Assembly (NCBI GenBank): GCA_028583605.1
Contig: CM053327.1
Coordinates: 36,278,126-36,342,125 of the forward strand
Direction: 5' to 3'
Origin: Dastarcus helophoroides
Taxonomy: Eukaryota; Arthropoda; Insecta; Coleoptera; Bothrideridae
DNA length: 64,000 nt
Of the stretch, positions 20,825 to 32,720 are shown one piece after another; the first letter of the stretch is position 1, and each line of letters starts with the position of its first letter. The notes under the pieces are model-generated. The model saw only the letters and a list, made by a program, of their open reading frames with translations. It was not told where the DNA came from and made no database searches. Position numbers and translations under genes: made by a program.

Positions 20825-21395
20825 CTTGTTCAGTGGTCAGTGGTCAGTGTTCAGTTTTAAGATGTCAATCTTTAGTCTTCAGTCTTCAGTCTTCAGTCTT
20901 CAGTCTTCAGTCTTCAGTCTTCAGTCTTCAGTCTTCAGTCTTCAGTCTTCAGTCTTCAGTCTTCAGTCTTCAGTCTTCAGTCTTCAGTCTTCAGTCTTCA
21001 GTCTTCAGTCTTCAGTCTTCAGTCTTCAGTCTTCAGTCTTCAGTCTTCAGTCTTCAGTCTTCAGTCTTCATCCTTCAGCCTTCAGTCTTCAGTCCTTCAG
21101 TCTTCACTCTTTCCGGCTTCGACTGGTTCGGTCTTCGGTCTTCGGTCTTCGGTGTTCGGTCTTCGGTCTTCGGTCTTCGTCTTCGGTCTTCGGTCTTCGG
21201 TCTTCGGTCTTCCGTCTTCAGTCTTCAGCCTTCAGTCTTCAGTCTTCAGTCTTCAGTCTTCAGTCTTCAGTTTTCAGTCTTCAGTCTTGAGTCTTGAGTC
21301 TTCAGTCTTCAGTCTTCAGTCTTCAGTCTTCAGTCTTCAGTCTTCAGTTTTCAGGTTTCATCTTTCAGCTTTCAGTTTTTAGTTTTCAGTTTTCT
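20825..21395. repeat. Heptamer array II, (CAGTCTT)n with a CGGTCTT block
   Basis: Almost perfect CAGTCTT repeats from about 20870 to 21070, then a block of CGGTCTT variants at about 21127-21212, then CAGTCTT again to about 21345 and a CAGTTTT tail. Each variant differs from the next by one transition. Forward open frames (154 codons in two registers) are produced by the repeat. Confidence 0.95.
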
Positions 21396-23285
21396 AAATT
21401 TTTACAGAATATCAGGATTTAAAAAAGATCAAACTTTTGAAAAATAATGTCAATATTTTGAAAAGATACTGTTTAAAGTCGACCTTTTCAAAAAATTCAA
21501 GGATTTTGATAAAGTGAAGAAAATTTCAAAAACGTTTACAAAAGTTAAAATTTTGAAAAATAATTTAAATTTGAAAAGTAATTAAAATTAAAAAAAAAAT
21601 ATGGAGATTTAAAAAAAATGAAGCATTTTTAGTTAAATTTTCAAAAGAAGACGAAATTTTCGAAGAGTTTAAATATCGAAGGAAACTGAAAATTATCAAA
21701 AAATTCAAAACTATAATAAAAAGTAGAAAAGTAAAAGATGCTGAAAAACAGAAAATTTTGGTTAGTTAAAATCTAAAAGGAAAAGAAATTTTTCATCGAA
21801 AATTTTTAAAAAGATTGGAATTTAAAAAAAAATCGAACATTTTAAAAAGCAGCGAAAGTGTCAAATAAATTCGAAACTTTCCAAAATAGTTCAAAATGTC
21901 AAAAAAAGTCGACATTTGAAGAAAATGTCGCCATTTAAACAACTCTAAATTTTCAAATAGTCGAAATTTTTAAGAAATTAAAGGAATTCCTGAGTTTTCA
22001 AAAAAGGTAGAAAGTTTTAGAAAAGTCGAAATCTAAAAAAAAGTTAAATTTTAAAAAAGTAAGAATTTTGGAAAGTTTAAATTTGAAAAAAATTTAAGGT
22101 CTCCAAAGAAGTCAAGGTTTCTAAAGGGTGTCCCAATTTTAGAAAATAAAATCTACATTTTTAAAAGCAAAAATTAGAAAAAAAACAATATTTGTTAAGA
22201 CAGAAATTAAAAAAAAAAGTTCCAAATTTTGAAAGTCGAAAATCTTAAAAACCCAAATTGTGGTAAGAAGTCGAAATTTCCTACAAAAATATATAAATTT
22301 TGAATTAAAATCAAAATGTCGCAATTTAAACAACTCGAAATTTTTAAATATTCGAACATTTTTAAGAAATTAAAACAATTCCCGAGTTTTCAAAAAAGGT
22401 AGAAATTTTTGAAAAAGTCGAAATTTAAGAAAAAATTAAATTTCAAAAAAGTAGGAATTTTCGAAGTTTAAATTTGAAAATATTCAAGGTTTCCAAAAAA
22501 AGTCAAGGTTTCTAAAAGGTGTCAAAATTTTAGGAAAATAAAATCTACATTTTTAAAAACAAAAATTGGAAAAAAAACAATCTTTTGTTAAAGAAAGAAA
22601 TTAAAAAAAAGTCTTAAACTTTTGAAAGTCGAAAATCTTAAATAACCCAAATTGTGATAAGAAGTCGAAATTTCCTAAAAGTCTAAATTTTGAAATAAGA
22701 TGGAAATTTTGAAAAACTACAATTTTTCAAAAAAGCTGGATATTTTAAAAAAATTTTTGGAGTCCAGCCTTCTAAGAAATCTGGAACTTTCGCAAAAGAA
22801 GGATTAAAAAAAAACATCAGAAAAGTCGAAATTTTCAAAAATAGTAACATTTTAAAAAATGTTCGAAATTTTGGACCATTGAAAATTGTATGGAAAAAAT
22901 GTTAAAGTGAAAGTTTTAAAAAAGTCGAAATTGTAATAAAAAAATTCAAAATTTGGAAATAAAATGGGTATTATTGAAAAATTATTTTAATAAAAACTTG
23001 ACATTTTGATTTTTTCAGAGAATTTGAAATTTTAGAAATTTTATATGAAAAAAGTTGAAATTTTTAAAAAGGTAAAATTTTCAAAAAGGTGAACTGTTCG
23101 ACAAGTCGAATAAGATTAAAAAAGATCGAAAGTTTCAATAAAGTGGAAGTTTTCAAAATAGGTAAAATTGATAAGAGAGTTTGGATTTACGAAAAACTCG
23201 AAACTTTGAAAAGAATTGAAATTTTAAAAGTCAAAACTTTGTAAAAAGTGGACATGTTAGAAAAGGACTAAATATAAAAAGGGAT
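21396..23285. repeat. A-rich decayed AT repeat
   Basis: GTCGAAATTT/AAAAAG low-complexity sequence with internal unit copies. No gene is visible. Confidence 0.65.
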
Positions 23286-24230
23286 AAATTAAAGAAAAAA
23301 CGATCGATTTACTGAAATAAATAAAGTAGTGGCCGTCAAATAGTAAATGGGATCAGGTGACATAGCAGCTAGTATGGCCATAAACGAAATTTTTCGATAA
23401 TATCTCCCATATTCGCCCAACATTACTATTCGCCGAATGCTAAGGTGACCTTTTTTGATTGAGGTGGGCAATCACAAAACGAGTGAAAGTGAATTTGGGT
23501 TATTTTTATGAAGAGTGAAACCAAGCTAAGTTTTATTTTATTAAAGGGAATTATTCAATAACCTACAAAATAATCAAGTATGGCTTTGTTGAAAAAAACC
23601 TTTTTGTGATTTATTAGTCGAGATGAAAAACCCCCTGCCGAGTAACACTGGTTATCTAGTTATCTACTCCATTTAACGAGGTGAAAACTACTTAATGCCA
23701 AAGAAACTAATTTAGCGCTACGCGTTAAAAACGAAGAGAAACCGGCGGATACCTTGGACAAAAAGACAACGTTAGATTAGTAAAAATGAAGCGGAATAAG
23801 GTTGCCTTTGGGTTTTTGCCGTCCGAGAAACAATTTAGTTTCTTTGACAGAAAGTTAAAGTCGATGCTTTTCTTCGTTGCACATCGATAAACTAAAATAT
23901 CAATCAGCAACAGGTGGCTATTAATCTATGAAGTCGGAACGTCATACTTTATCTCCATCTTGGTCATGATTCACTTTTATGCGTTCGACCGAGCTTCAAC
24001 CCTAAAAATTCCTAGATGGGGCAACGGCGATGGAAAATTGAATTTCACCGCCGAGCATCAGGCATAACTACTAGCACAAATTTTTTATCGAAGTTACACT
24101 GTAGGCTATTATATTTTTAAAAATTCTTATTAGTTCAAAATTTTTGGTTGGTAGATTTACGTGTCTTAATTTCTAGAATTACTTAAATTGACGCGGCTAT
24201 CAAATATTGTGTAGGACGTGCATGAATTTG
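23286..24230. other. Mostly unique non-coding sequence
   Basis: Ordinary-complexity DNA. The longest minus-strand frames are about 60 codons and have no recognisable domain. No gene is assigned. Confidence 0.4.
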
Positions 24231-25500
24231 GCAACTAGAAAATGAAAAGGATAAACTGGAAAACAGAAACTAGAGAGTGGAAATTTGAAAATGGAGGCTG
24301 AAAACTGGAATGGAAACTATTGCGAAACGTGCGTGAATTTGAAAACTAGAAACTGAGAAGTATAAACTGGAAAGTATAAAGTGAAGAGTAGAAACTAGAA
24401 AGTGGAAATTGAAAACTGGAAACTAGAAACTAGAAGCTATTCTACTAGGAATTATACTAGAAATTAGAGACTAGAAACTTGAAACTAGTGACCAAAAAAC
24501 TAGAAATTAAAATATCGGAGACTATCGAAAACTAGAGACCTCAAAATAGAAAAGGCAAATTAGAAACCAGAAACTAGAAATTAGAAATTAAAAACTAAAA
24601 ACCAGAAACATAAAACTATGAGGCAACTAGGAACTAGAGACTAGGAACTGGAAACTAGTACCTAAAAAACTAGAAACTTGAAATCAAACATCGAAAAATA
24701 AAAACCAGAAACTATACACTTGAAAATAGAAACAGCAAATTAGAAACCGGAAATTTTTTAATGAGAAACTAAAAACTAGAAACCAGAAATTTCAAACTAT
24801 GAAGAGACTGGGAACTAGAGACTAGAACTGGAAACTAGCAACTAAAAAACCTAAAATTGGTAATCAAACATCGGAAACTAAAAACCGATAACTATAAACT
24901 TGAAAAGAGAAATGGCAAATTGGAAACAGAAAACTAAAAATTAGAAACAAAAACTAGAAACGAGAAATTTAAAACTATGAAGAGACTAGGAACTAGAGAC
25001 TAGAAACTGCAAACTAGCAACTAAAAAACCTAAAATTGGTAATCAAACATCGGAAACTAAAAACCGATAACTATAAAATTGAAAAGAGGAATGGCAAATT
25101 AGAAACAGGAAACTAGAAATTAGAAACTAAAAACTAGAAACCAGAAATTTCGAAATATGAAGGCTAAAAACTGTAAACTGAAAATTGTAAACTAGAAAAA
25201 TAAGAAACTAATAGCAGGAGAAATAAGAAATAGAAACTGAAGACTAGAAACTAAAGATCTAAAATTAAAACTAAAGAAAGAAAGCTTAAAATAAAATTGG
25301 AAACTTAAAACTAGAAACAAAAATCTAAAAGCTAGAAACCAGAGACTAAAAACCAGAAAACTTGGCTATCTAAAATGTATAAACAATTAAACCATTGACT
25401 ACAATTGAAAATAAAAACTACGAAATATAAAAAAAAAACTAGAAACCAAAAAAAAATATTAAAAAAAAACAAAATGTAAATGAAGAAATTAATAGTTTTT
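24231..25500 (-). repeat. Degenerate purine-strand heptamer tract
   Basis: Sequence of the type GAAACTAGAAACT and AAAACTGGAAACT. On the opposite strand this reads AGTTTC/CAGTTTT, the same heptamer family as the next array but inverted and much more diverged. Internal segments recur at about 190-bp steps (for example AATCAAACATCGGAAACTAA at about 24861 and 25041). Confidence 0.75.
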
Positions 25501-25565
25501 AGCTTTTAAAGATTTCGCCTTTCTGAAAATTTCGACCTTTTTCGAAACTTAACTATCGAGAATTT

Positions 25566-28032
25566 CAGATTTCAGTTTTCAGTTTTCAGTTTTCAGTTTT
25601 CAGTTTTCAGTTTTCAGTTTTCAGTTTTCAGTTTTCAGTTTTCAGTTTTCAGTTTTCAGTCTTCAGTCTCAGTCTTCAGTCTTCAGTTTTCAGTTTTCAG
25701 TTTTCAGTTTTCAGTTTTCAGTCTTCAGTCTCAGTCTTCAGTCTTCAGTTCTTCAGTCTTCAGTTCTTCAGTCTTCAGTCTTCAGTCTTCAGTCCTTCAG
25801 TCTTCAGTCCTTCAGTCTTCAGTCTTCAGTTTTCAGTTTTCAGTTTTCAGTTTTCAGTTTTCAGTTTTCAGTCTTCAGTCTTCAGTTCTTCAGTCTTCAG
25901 TCTCAGTCTTCAGTCTTCAGTTCTTCAGTCTTCAGTCTTCAGTCCTTCAGTCTTCAGTCTTCAGTCCTTCAGTCTTCAGTCTCAGTCTTCAGTCTTCAGT
26001 CTTCAGTCTTCAGTTCTTCAGTCTTCAGTTCTTCAGTCTTCAGTCTTCAGTCCTTCAGTCTTCAGTTCTTCAGTCTTCAGTTCTTCAGTCTTCAGTCCTT
26101 CAGTCTTCAGTTTTCAGTTTTCAGTTTTCAGTTTTCAGTTTTCAGTTTTCAGTTTTCAGTTTTCAGTTTTCAGTTTTCAGTTTTCAGTTTTCAGTCTTCA
26201 GTCTTCAGTTCTTCAGTCTTCAGTTCTTCAGTCTTCAGTCTCAGTCTTCAGTCTTCAGTCTCAGTCTTCAGTCTTCAGTTCTTCAGTCTTCAGTTCTTCA
26301 GTCTTCAGTCTTCAGTCTCAGTCTTCAGTCTTCAGTCTCAGTCTTCAGTCTTCAGTCTCAGTCTTCAGTCTTCAGTTCTTCAGTCTTCAGTCTTCAGTCC
26401 TTCAGTCTTCAGTTCTTCAGTCTTCAGTTCTTCAGTCTTCAGTCCTTCAGTCTTCAGTCTCAGTCTTCAGTCTTCAGTCTCAGTCTTCAGTCTTCAGTCC
26501 TTCAGTCTTCAGTCTTCAGTTCTTCAGTCTTCAGTCCTTCAGTCTTCAGTATCAGTCTTCAGTCTTCAGCTCTTCAGTCTTCAGGTCTTCAGTCTTCAGT
26601 ATTCAGATCTTCAGTATTCAGTTCGTCAGTCTTCAGTCTTCAGTATTCAGTATTCAGTCTTCAGCATTCAGCATTCAGTCTGTCAGTCTTCAATCTTCAA
26701 TCTTCAGTCTTCAGTCTTCAGTCTTCGAAGTCCGTCAGTCTCCAGCTTTCAGCTTTCAGGCTTCAGTCTTCAGAGAAAATCTTCAGTCTTCAGTCTTCAG
26801 TCTTCAGTATTCAGTATTCAGGTCTCCAGCATTCAGCATTCAGCATTCAGTCCTTCAGTCTTCAATCTTCAATCTTCAGTCTTCAGTCTTCAGTCTTCAG
26901 TCCTTCAGTCTCCAGCTATTCAGCTTCAGTCTTCAGTCTTCAGTCTTCAGTCTTCAGTCTTCAGTCTTCAGTCCTTCAGTCTTCAGTCCTTCTGTCTTGC
27001 AGTCTTCAGTCTTCAGTCTCAGCATTCAGTCTTCAGTCTTCAGTCTTCAGTCTTCAGTCTTCAGTCTTCAGTCTTCAGTCTTCAGTCTTCAGTCTTCAGT
27101 CTTCAGTCTTCAGTCTTCAGTCTTCAGTCTTCAGTCTTCAGTCTTCAGTCTTCAGTCTTCAGTCTTCAGTCTTCAGTTCTTCAGTTGTCTAGTTTTTCAG
27201 CCTTCAGCCTTTCAGTTCACTTCAGCCTTCAGCCTTCAGCTTTAAGCTTTCAGCTTTCAGCTTTCAGCTTTCAGCGTTCAGCTTTCCGTTTTCCGTTTTC
27301 AGTTTTCAGTTTTCAGTCTTCAATTTTCAGTTTTCAGTTTTCAGTTTTTAGTTTTCAGTTTTCAGTTTTCAGTTTTCAGTTTTCAGTTTTCAGTTTTCGG
27401 TTTTCAGTTTTCAGTTTTCAGTTTTCAGTTTTCAGTTTTCAGTTTTCAGTTTTCAGTTTTCAGTTTTCAGTTTTCAGTTTTCAGTTTTCAGTTTTCAGTT
27501 TTCAGTTTTCAGTTTTCAGTTTTCAGTTTTCAGTTTTCAGTTTTCAGTTTTTAGTTTTCAGTTTCAGTTTTCAGTTTTCAGTTTCAGTTTTCAGTTTTCA
27601 GTTTTCAGTTTTCAGTTTCAGTTTTCAGTTTTCAGTTTTCAGTTTTCAGTTTTCAGTTTTCAGTTTTCAGTTTTCAGTTTTCAGTTTTCAGTTTTCAGTT
27701 TTCAGTTTTCAGTTTTCAGTTTTCAGTTTTTAGTTTCCAGGTTTCAGTCTTCGATATTCGGGCTTCGGTCTTCGGATTCGGTTTTCAGGCTTCAGTCTTT
27801 AGTCGTCAGTCTTCAGTTTCCCGTCTTCAGTCTTCAACTCTCAATTTTGAGTTTTGAGTTTTCAGTTTTCAGTCTTCAGTCTTCGATATTCAGTCTTCAG
27901 TCTTCAACTCTCAGGTTTGAGTTTTCAGTTTTCAGTCTGCAGCCTTCGATATTCAGGGTTCAGTCTTTAGTCGCCAGTCTTCAGTCTTCAGCCTAAGTCT
28001 TCAGTTTTTCACTTTTCAGTTTTCTGTTTTCA
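25566..28032. repeat. Heptamer array III, 2.5 kb of (TTTTCAG)n and (CAGTCTT)n blocks
   Basis: The largest array. Pure CAGTTTT blocks (about 25566-25660, 26107-26192, 27297-27730) alternate with CAGTCTT blocks (about 27015-27175) and with mosaic blocks in which CAGTCTT, CAGTCT, CAGTTCTT and CAGTCCTT alternate. The right edge, from about 27745, decays. Forward frames of up to 182 codons are repeat artefacts. Confidence 0.95.
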
Positions 28033-29574
28033 GATAAATCGAGGTGAATTTGCAATAAGTAGATAAACCCAATCAAAGAAACTTAGTCTTGCCTAGTTTT
28101 CTTTTTGTGAGTACTCAAATGGAGCCCCAACCTTGTTACTTGTGTACTGTTCATGATATCATTGGATTGGTTGAAAATCCTTAATTATTCTTAATTCTTA
28201 CAGAAAATTCGCCAAATATAACTCGACACATTGATTAGGAAAAATTCAGTTTCTAGTGCTTTAGCGGAATTGTCACGTTTCGATTTAGTTCAATTGACTT
28301 GTTCACTAAACAAGTGCCTTGCGGACAACTGAAGCAGGAATGAGTAATTTAATTAGTATTGACTTGACATCGATTTCAATTCAATTCGATTAATTAATGG
28401 TTAAGCTGATATATCTCTAAAGAATTTTTATGGTGAAAACATTCTACTAATTAGGAAGTGAAGAAACTAATCCCTTAATTAACCTTAGAATGACTAGTCG
28501 AAAAAGGAGCCAAATCCCTCGTCTTTGAGGTCAACGAGGTGGTCCAATGGATGCAAAATTCAATAGAATTGCAGACGAATATGGATAATGAGGTTCATTT
28601 TTAGGTGGTGAAAGCACTAAACCAGATGAAGGTGGAATACGCAATATACCGATTTAATTAAATTCCAACTTTTAACGAACACCATTCACTTAATTAAAGT
28701 TCGTAATTTTGCAACCAACAACTGGAACTCGGATGCTCTCGGGTGCTTGTTTGCACTTTTCAGCTGCATACAGGTGGCGAGGGTGTTTATAAAATAACGT
28801 AAGAATCGCACAAAAGCCGAGAAAACTCCAACACATCCAATTATACACTCGCTAATTATAAAATACGAAATTCTAATAAAAAGACCTCCCCTGGTATTAT
28901 TCAGCATATCTGTTTTCATGTTCCTCTATGCGTATATCTCCTAATAATCAGAGGCTCCATTATTCCTGAAAACTGACCTTTTGTCTTTGATCTATAAATT
29001 ACCAGTCACATTGCTCTTAGCAGTTTCCAATCAAGTTTAATTGCAGCGAGGCTTCTGTAACAGCGAATTTACTTAGCAATCAATCAACTGAAAAGACAAA
29101 TGCCGAAGTGTTCCAGATTTACGTACGGGCAAACATCCGGAGCGTATACACTTTATCGGAATATTAAGCTAATGGCAGAGCTGCGAATCTAATAATGAAG
29201 GTAGTCAATAATAAGCTACAATTAGTCGATATCGGATCGCGATGTACCTCCCATCGGACGATAAGACGTCCGCTTTCGCCCTTGGGGCGACCGTTCCAAC
29301 TAGAACTGTATTTATGGTGGAGTCCGGAGCGGGATCGAAGCGGATGAAACATGGAGAAACCCATCGGTGTCCACCGCCACAAGAAACAACTGTTGCGACG
29401 TCTCCCTTGAAAGAATCGTTAGATACATTAAAAGTCCTTTGGAAATGTATCATTAAGATGGTTGCGTCTCAAGTTTGGAGATTTCGAAAATCACTTAGTT
29501 TCGAAAATACCCCAAGAAGATCAATTTGACTGAAAATGACGCCTTAATAATATACAGTTAAGAATTACTATCAG
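28033..29574. other. Mostly unique sequence
   Basis: Ordinary complexity, less AT-rich at about 29230-29420, where overlapping frames of 70-95 codons occur on both strands. None shows a known domain and neither strand has convincing splice signals. Nothing is assigned. Confidence 0.4.
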
Positions 29575-32500
29575 GTAATGCAGAAAATGACCAAAGAGTC
29601 AAAACCTCACTAGAAGTATTTAACTCAAAAAGATCTTTTCAAATTAACTAGAGATGTGAAAGCTTTAAAGTTTTTCTGAATGCATATCAGTAGTGAGGTC
29701 GTGTAGTGAGTTAGGATGATTTCGAAGAAACCGCAATTGAATTGTCAGGTATTGCTGCAAAAGTTAAAGATCATTAAAAGTTCACTAGAAATGTTCAACT
29801 CAAAGACTTCTTCGGCGTAACATCTTCAGATGTTAAAGCTTCGAATCTCTACTAACGGTAAGGTGACGTATTGAGTTATGGAGAATCTGCAGTTGAACTC
29901 TCACGTCAAAAGCTCACTAGAAGTCCTCTACTCAAAAAAAACTTCTGGGGGCAACATCTTAAGACATCAAAGCTTCGAATCTCTATCAATAGTAAGGTGG
30001 CGTCTTGAGTTATGGAGATTTTAAAGAATCTGCAATTGATCTCAAAGACTTCGTCGTCATAACATCTTGAGAAGTTAAAGCTTCGACTCTCTATCAGTAG
30101 TAAGGTGACGTCTCGAGTTGTGGAGATCTCAAAGGATCTGCAATTAAACTCTCACGTCAAAAGCTCACTAGAGGTCTTCTACTCAAAAAAAAAACTTCTT
30201 GGGGCAACACCTTGAGACGTTAGAGCTTTGAATCTCTATCAATAGTAAGGTGGCGCCTTGGGTTATGGAGATTTCAAAGAACTTGCAATTGATCTCAAAA
30301 ACTTGGTCCTCGTAACATCTTGAGAAGTTAAAGCTTCGACTCCCTATCAGTAGTAAGGTGGCGTCTTGAGTTATGGAGATTTCAATGAATCTGCAATTGA
30401 TCTCAAGGAATCTGAAATTGATCTCAAAGACTCTCACGGTAAAAGCTCAGTAGATGTATTCTACTAAAAAAAACTTCTTGGGGCAACACCTTGAGACGTT
30501 CAAGCTTCGAATTTCTATCAATAGTAAGATGACGTCTTGAGCTATGGAGATTTCAAAGAATTTGCAATTGATCTCAAAGACTTCATCGTCGTAACATCTT
30601 GAGAAGTTAAAGCTTCCACTCTCTATCAGTAGAAAGGTGACGTCTTAAGTTATGGAGATCTCAAAGAATCTGCAATTGAACTCTCACGTCAAAAGCTTAC
30701 TAGAGGTTTTCTACTCAAAAAAAAAACTTCTTGGGGCAACATCTTGAGACGTCAAAGCTTCGAATCTCTATCAATATTAAGGTGGCGTCTTGAGTTATGA
30801 AAATTTCAAAGAATCCGCAATTGACCTCAAGGAATCTGCAATTGATCTCAAAGACTTCGTCGTCGTAACATCTTGAGAAGTTAAAGCTTCGACTCTCTAT
30901 CAGTAGTAAGGTGACGTCTCCAGTTATGGAGATCTCAAAGAATCTGCAATTGAACTATCACGTCAAAAGCTCACTAGAGGTCTTCTACTCAAAAAAAAAC
31001 TTCTTGGGGCAACACCTTGAGACGTTAGAGCTTCGAATCTCTATCAATAGTAAGGTGGCGTCTTGGGTTATGGAGATTTCAAAGAATTTGCAATTGATCT
31101 CAAAGACTTCGTCCGTCGTAACATCTTGAGAAGTTAAAGCTTCGACTCTCTATCAGTAGTAAGGTGACGTCTCGAGTTATGAAGATCTCAAAGAATCTGC
31201 AATTGAACTCTCACGTCAAAAGCTCACTAGAGGTCTTCTACTCAAAAAAACTTCTTGTGGCAACACCTTGAGACGTTAAAGCTTCGAATCTCTATCAATA
31301 GTAAGGTGGTGTCTTGAGTTATGGAGATTTAAAAGAATCTGTAGTTGATCTCAAAGACTTCGTCGTCATAACATTTTGAAAAGTTAAAGCTTCGACTTTC
31401 TATCAGTAGTAAGGTGACGTCTTAAGTTATGGAAATCTCAAAGAATCTGCAATTGAACTCTCACGTCAAAAGCTCCCTAGACGTTTTCTATTCAAAAATA
31501 AAACTTCTTGGGGCAACATCTTGAGACGTTAAAGCTTCGAATCTCCATCAACAGTAAGGTGGCGTCTTCGGTTATGGAGATTTCAAAGAATCTGCAATTG
31601 ATCTCTAAGGCTTCGTCATCGTAACATCTTGAGAAATTAAAGCTTGGACTCTCGATCAGTAGTAAGGTGACGTCTCGAGTTATGGAGATCTCAAAAAATC
31701 TGCAATTGAACTCTCACGTCAAAAGCTCACTAGAAGTCTACTACACTCAAAAAAAACTTCTTGGGGCAACAGCTTGAGACCTTAAAGCTTCCAATCTCTA
31801 TCAATAGTAAGGTGGCGTCTTGAGTTATGGAGATTTCAAAGAATTTGCAATTGATCTTAAAGACTTCGTCGTCGTAACATCTTGAGAAGTTAAAGCTTCG
31901 ACTCTCTATCAGTAAAAAGGTAATGTCTTGAGTTATAGACATCTCAAAAAATCTGCAATTGAGCTCTCACGTCAAAAGCTCACTAGAGGTATCCTACTCA
32001 AAAAAAAACGTCTTGGGGCAACATCTTGAGACATTAAAGCTTCGAATCTTTATCAATAGTAAGGTGGCGACTTGAGTTATGGAGATTTCAAAGAATTTGC
32101 AATTGATCTCAAAGAATTCGTCGTCGTAACATCTTGAGAAGTTAAAGCTTCGATTTTCTATGAGTAGTAAGGTAACGTCTTGAGTTATAGAAATCTCAAA
32201 GAATCTGCAATTGAACATCACGACGTCAAAAGCTCACTAGAGGTCTTCTACACTCAAAAAAGACTTCTTGGGACAACATCTTAAGACGTTAAAGCTTCGA
32301 ATTATATGCCCAATAATGAGCTTCACGCCTTTGATGAATATTTCAAAGAACCTGTAATTGAACCACCACATCAAAGGCCCACTAGAGGTCTTCTACTGAA
32401 AAAAGACTTCTTCAGGTAACATCTTAAGGCGTTAAAGTTTGTCAATAATGGAGTCACGTCATAAGTTATGAAGATTCCAAAGAATCAGGAATTTAACTGT

Positions 32501-32720
32501 CAGATACTAGTAAAATGTTCGAAGAACGTCAAAAGCTCATTAAAGATATTCAACTCAAAATGACTTTCGGAGTAACATCTATAGATGTGAAAGCTACAAC
32601 ACTGGATTATGTATATCAATAGTGTGGACATGTGTTTTCTTTAACGGTTCAGGTAGTTAAAATGTTCAAAGACCAAAAAAGTTTACTAAAGATCATCAAC
32701 TCAAAAAGACTTTTTCGTTT
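29575..32720. repeat. ~258-bp dimeric satellite, about 11 units
   Basis: The landmark TTCTTGGGGCAACA recurs near 29948, 30201, 30480, 30733, 31006, 31257, 31510, 31763, 32014 and 32270 (steps 251-279). Each unit contains two related half-units: one with CTCTATCAATAGTAAGGTGG and GATTTCAAAGAATCTGCAAT, the other with CTCTATCAGTAGTAAGGTGA and GATCTCAAAGAATCTGCAAT. The half-units alternate regularly, which makes it a higher-order dimer. Edges before 29940 and after 32300 are more diverged. Frames of 70-84 codons within it are not genes. Confidence 0.93.

Larger units (their letters stand above)
19306..22560. repeat. Higher-order AT repeat with heptamer arrays inserted at equivalent sites
   Basis: The segment at 19306-19615 (AATAATGTCAATATTTTGAA, AGTCGACCTTTTCAAAAAAT, AAAAGTAGAAAAGTAAAA) recurs at 21425-21735. 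The segment at 20484-20815 (GCTGAAAAATAGAAAATTTA onward) recurs at 21740-22120 and in part at 22310-22515. Heptamer arrays I and II each begin next to an AAGGTTT motif. The later copies (near 22120 and 22515) keep the motif and have no array. Confidence 0.65.

Noticed and set aside
19696..21395. Open frames of up to 186 codons rich in Phe, Ser, Gln and Val
   Set aside because: They are by-products of 7-bp repeats: all three forward frames give rotations of the same heptapeptide. There is no independent start, splice or domain evidence.
26997..27733. 82- and 182-codon frames in heptamer array III
   Set aside because: Same arithmetic as in arrays I and II; the reading changes register wherever a 6- or 8-mer occurs without any sign of selection.
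29242..29529. 95-codon frame in a less AT-rich patch
   Set aside because: Equally long frames exist on the opposite strand, with no recognised domain. It might be an exon but this cannot be supported from one sequence.
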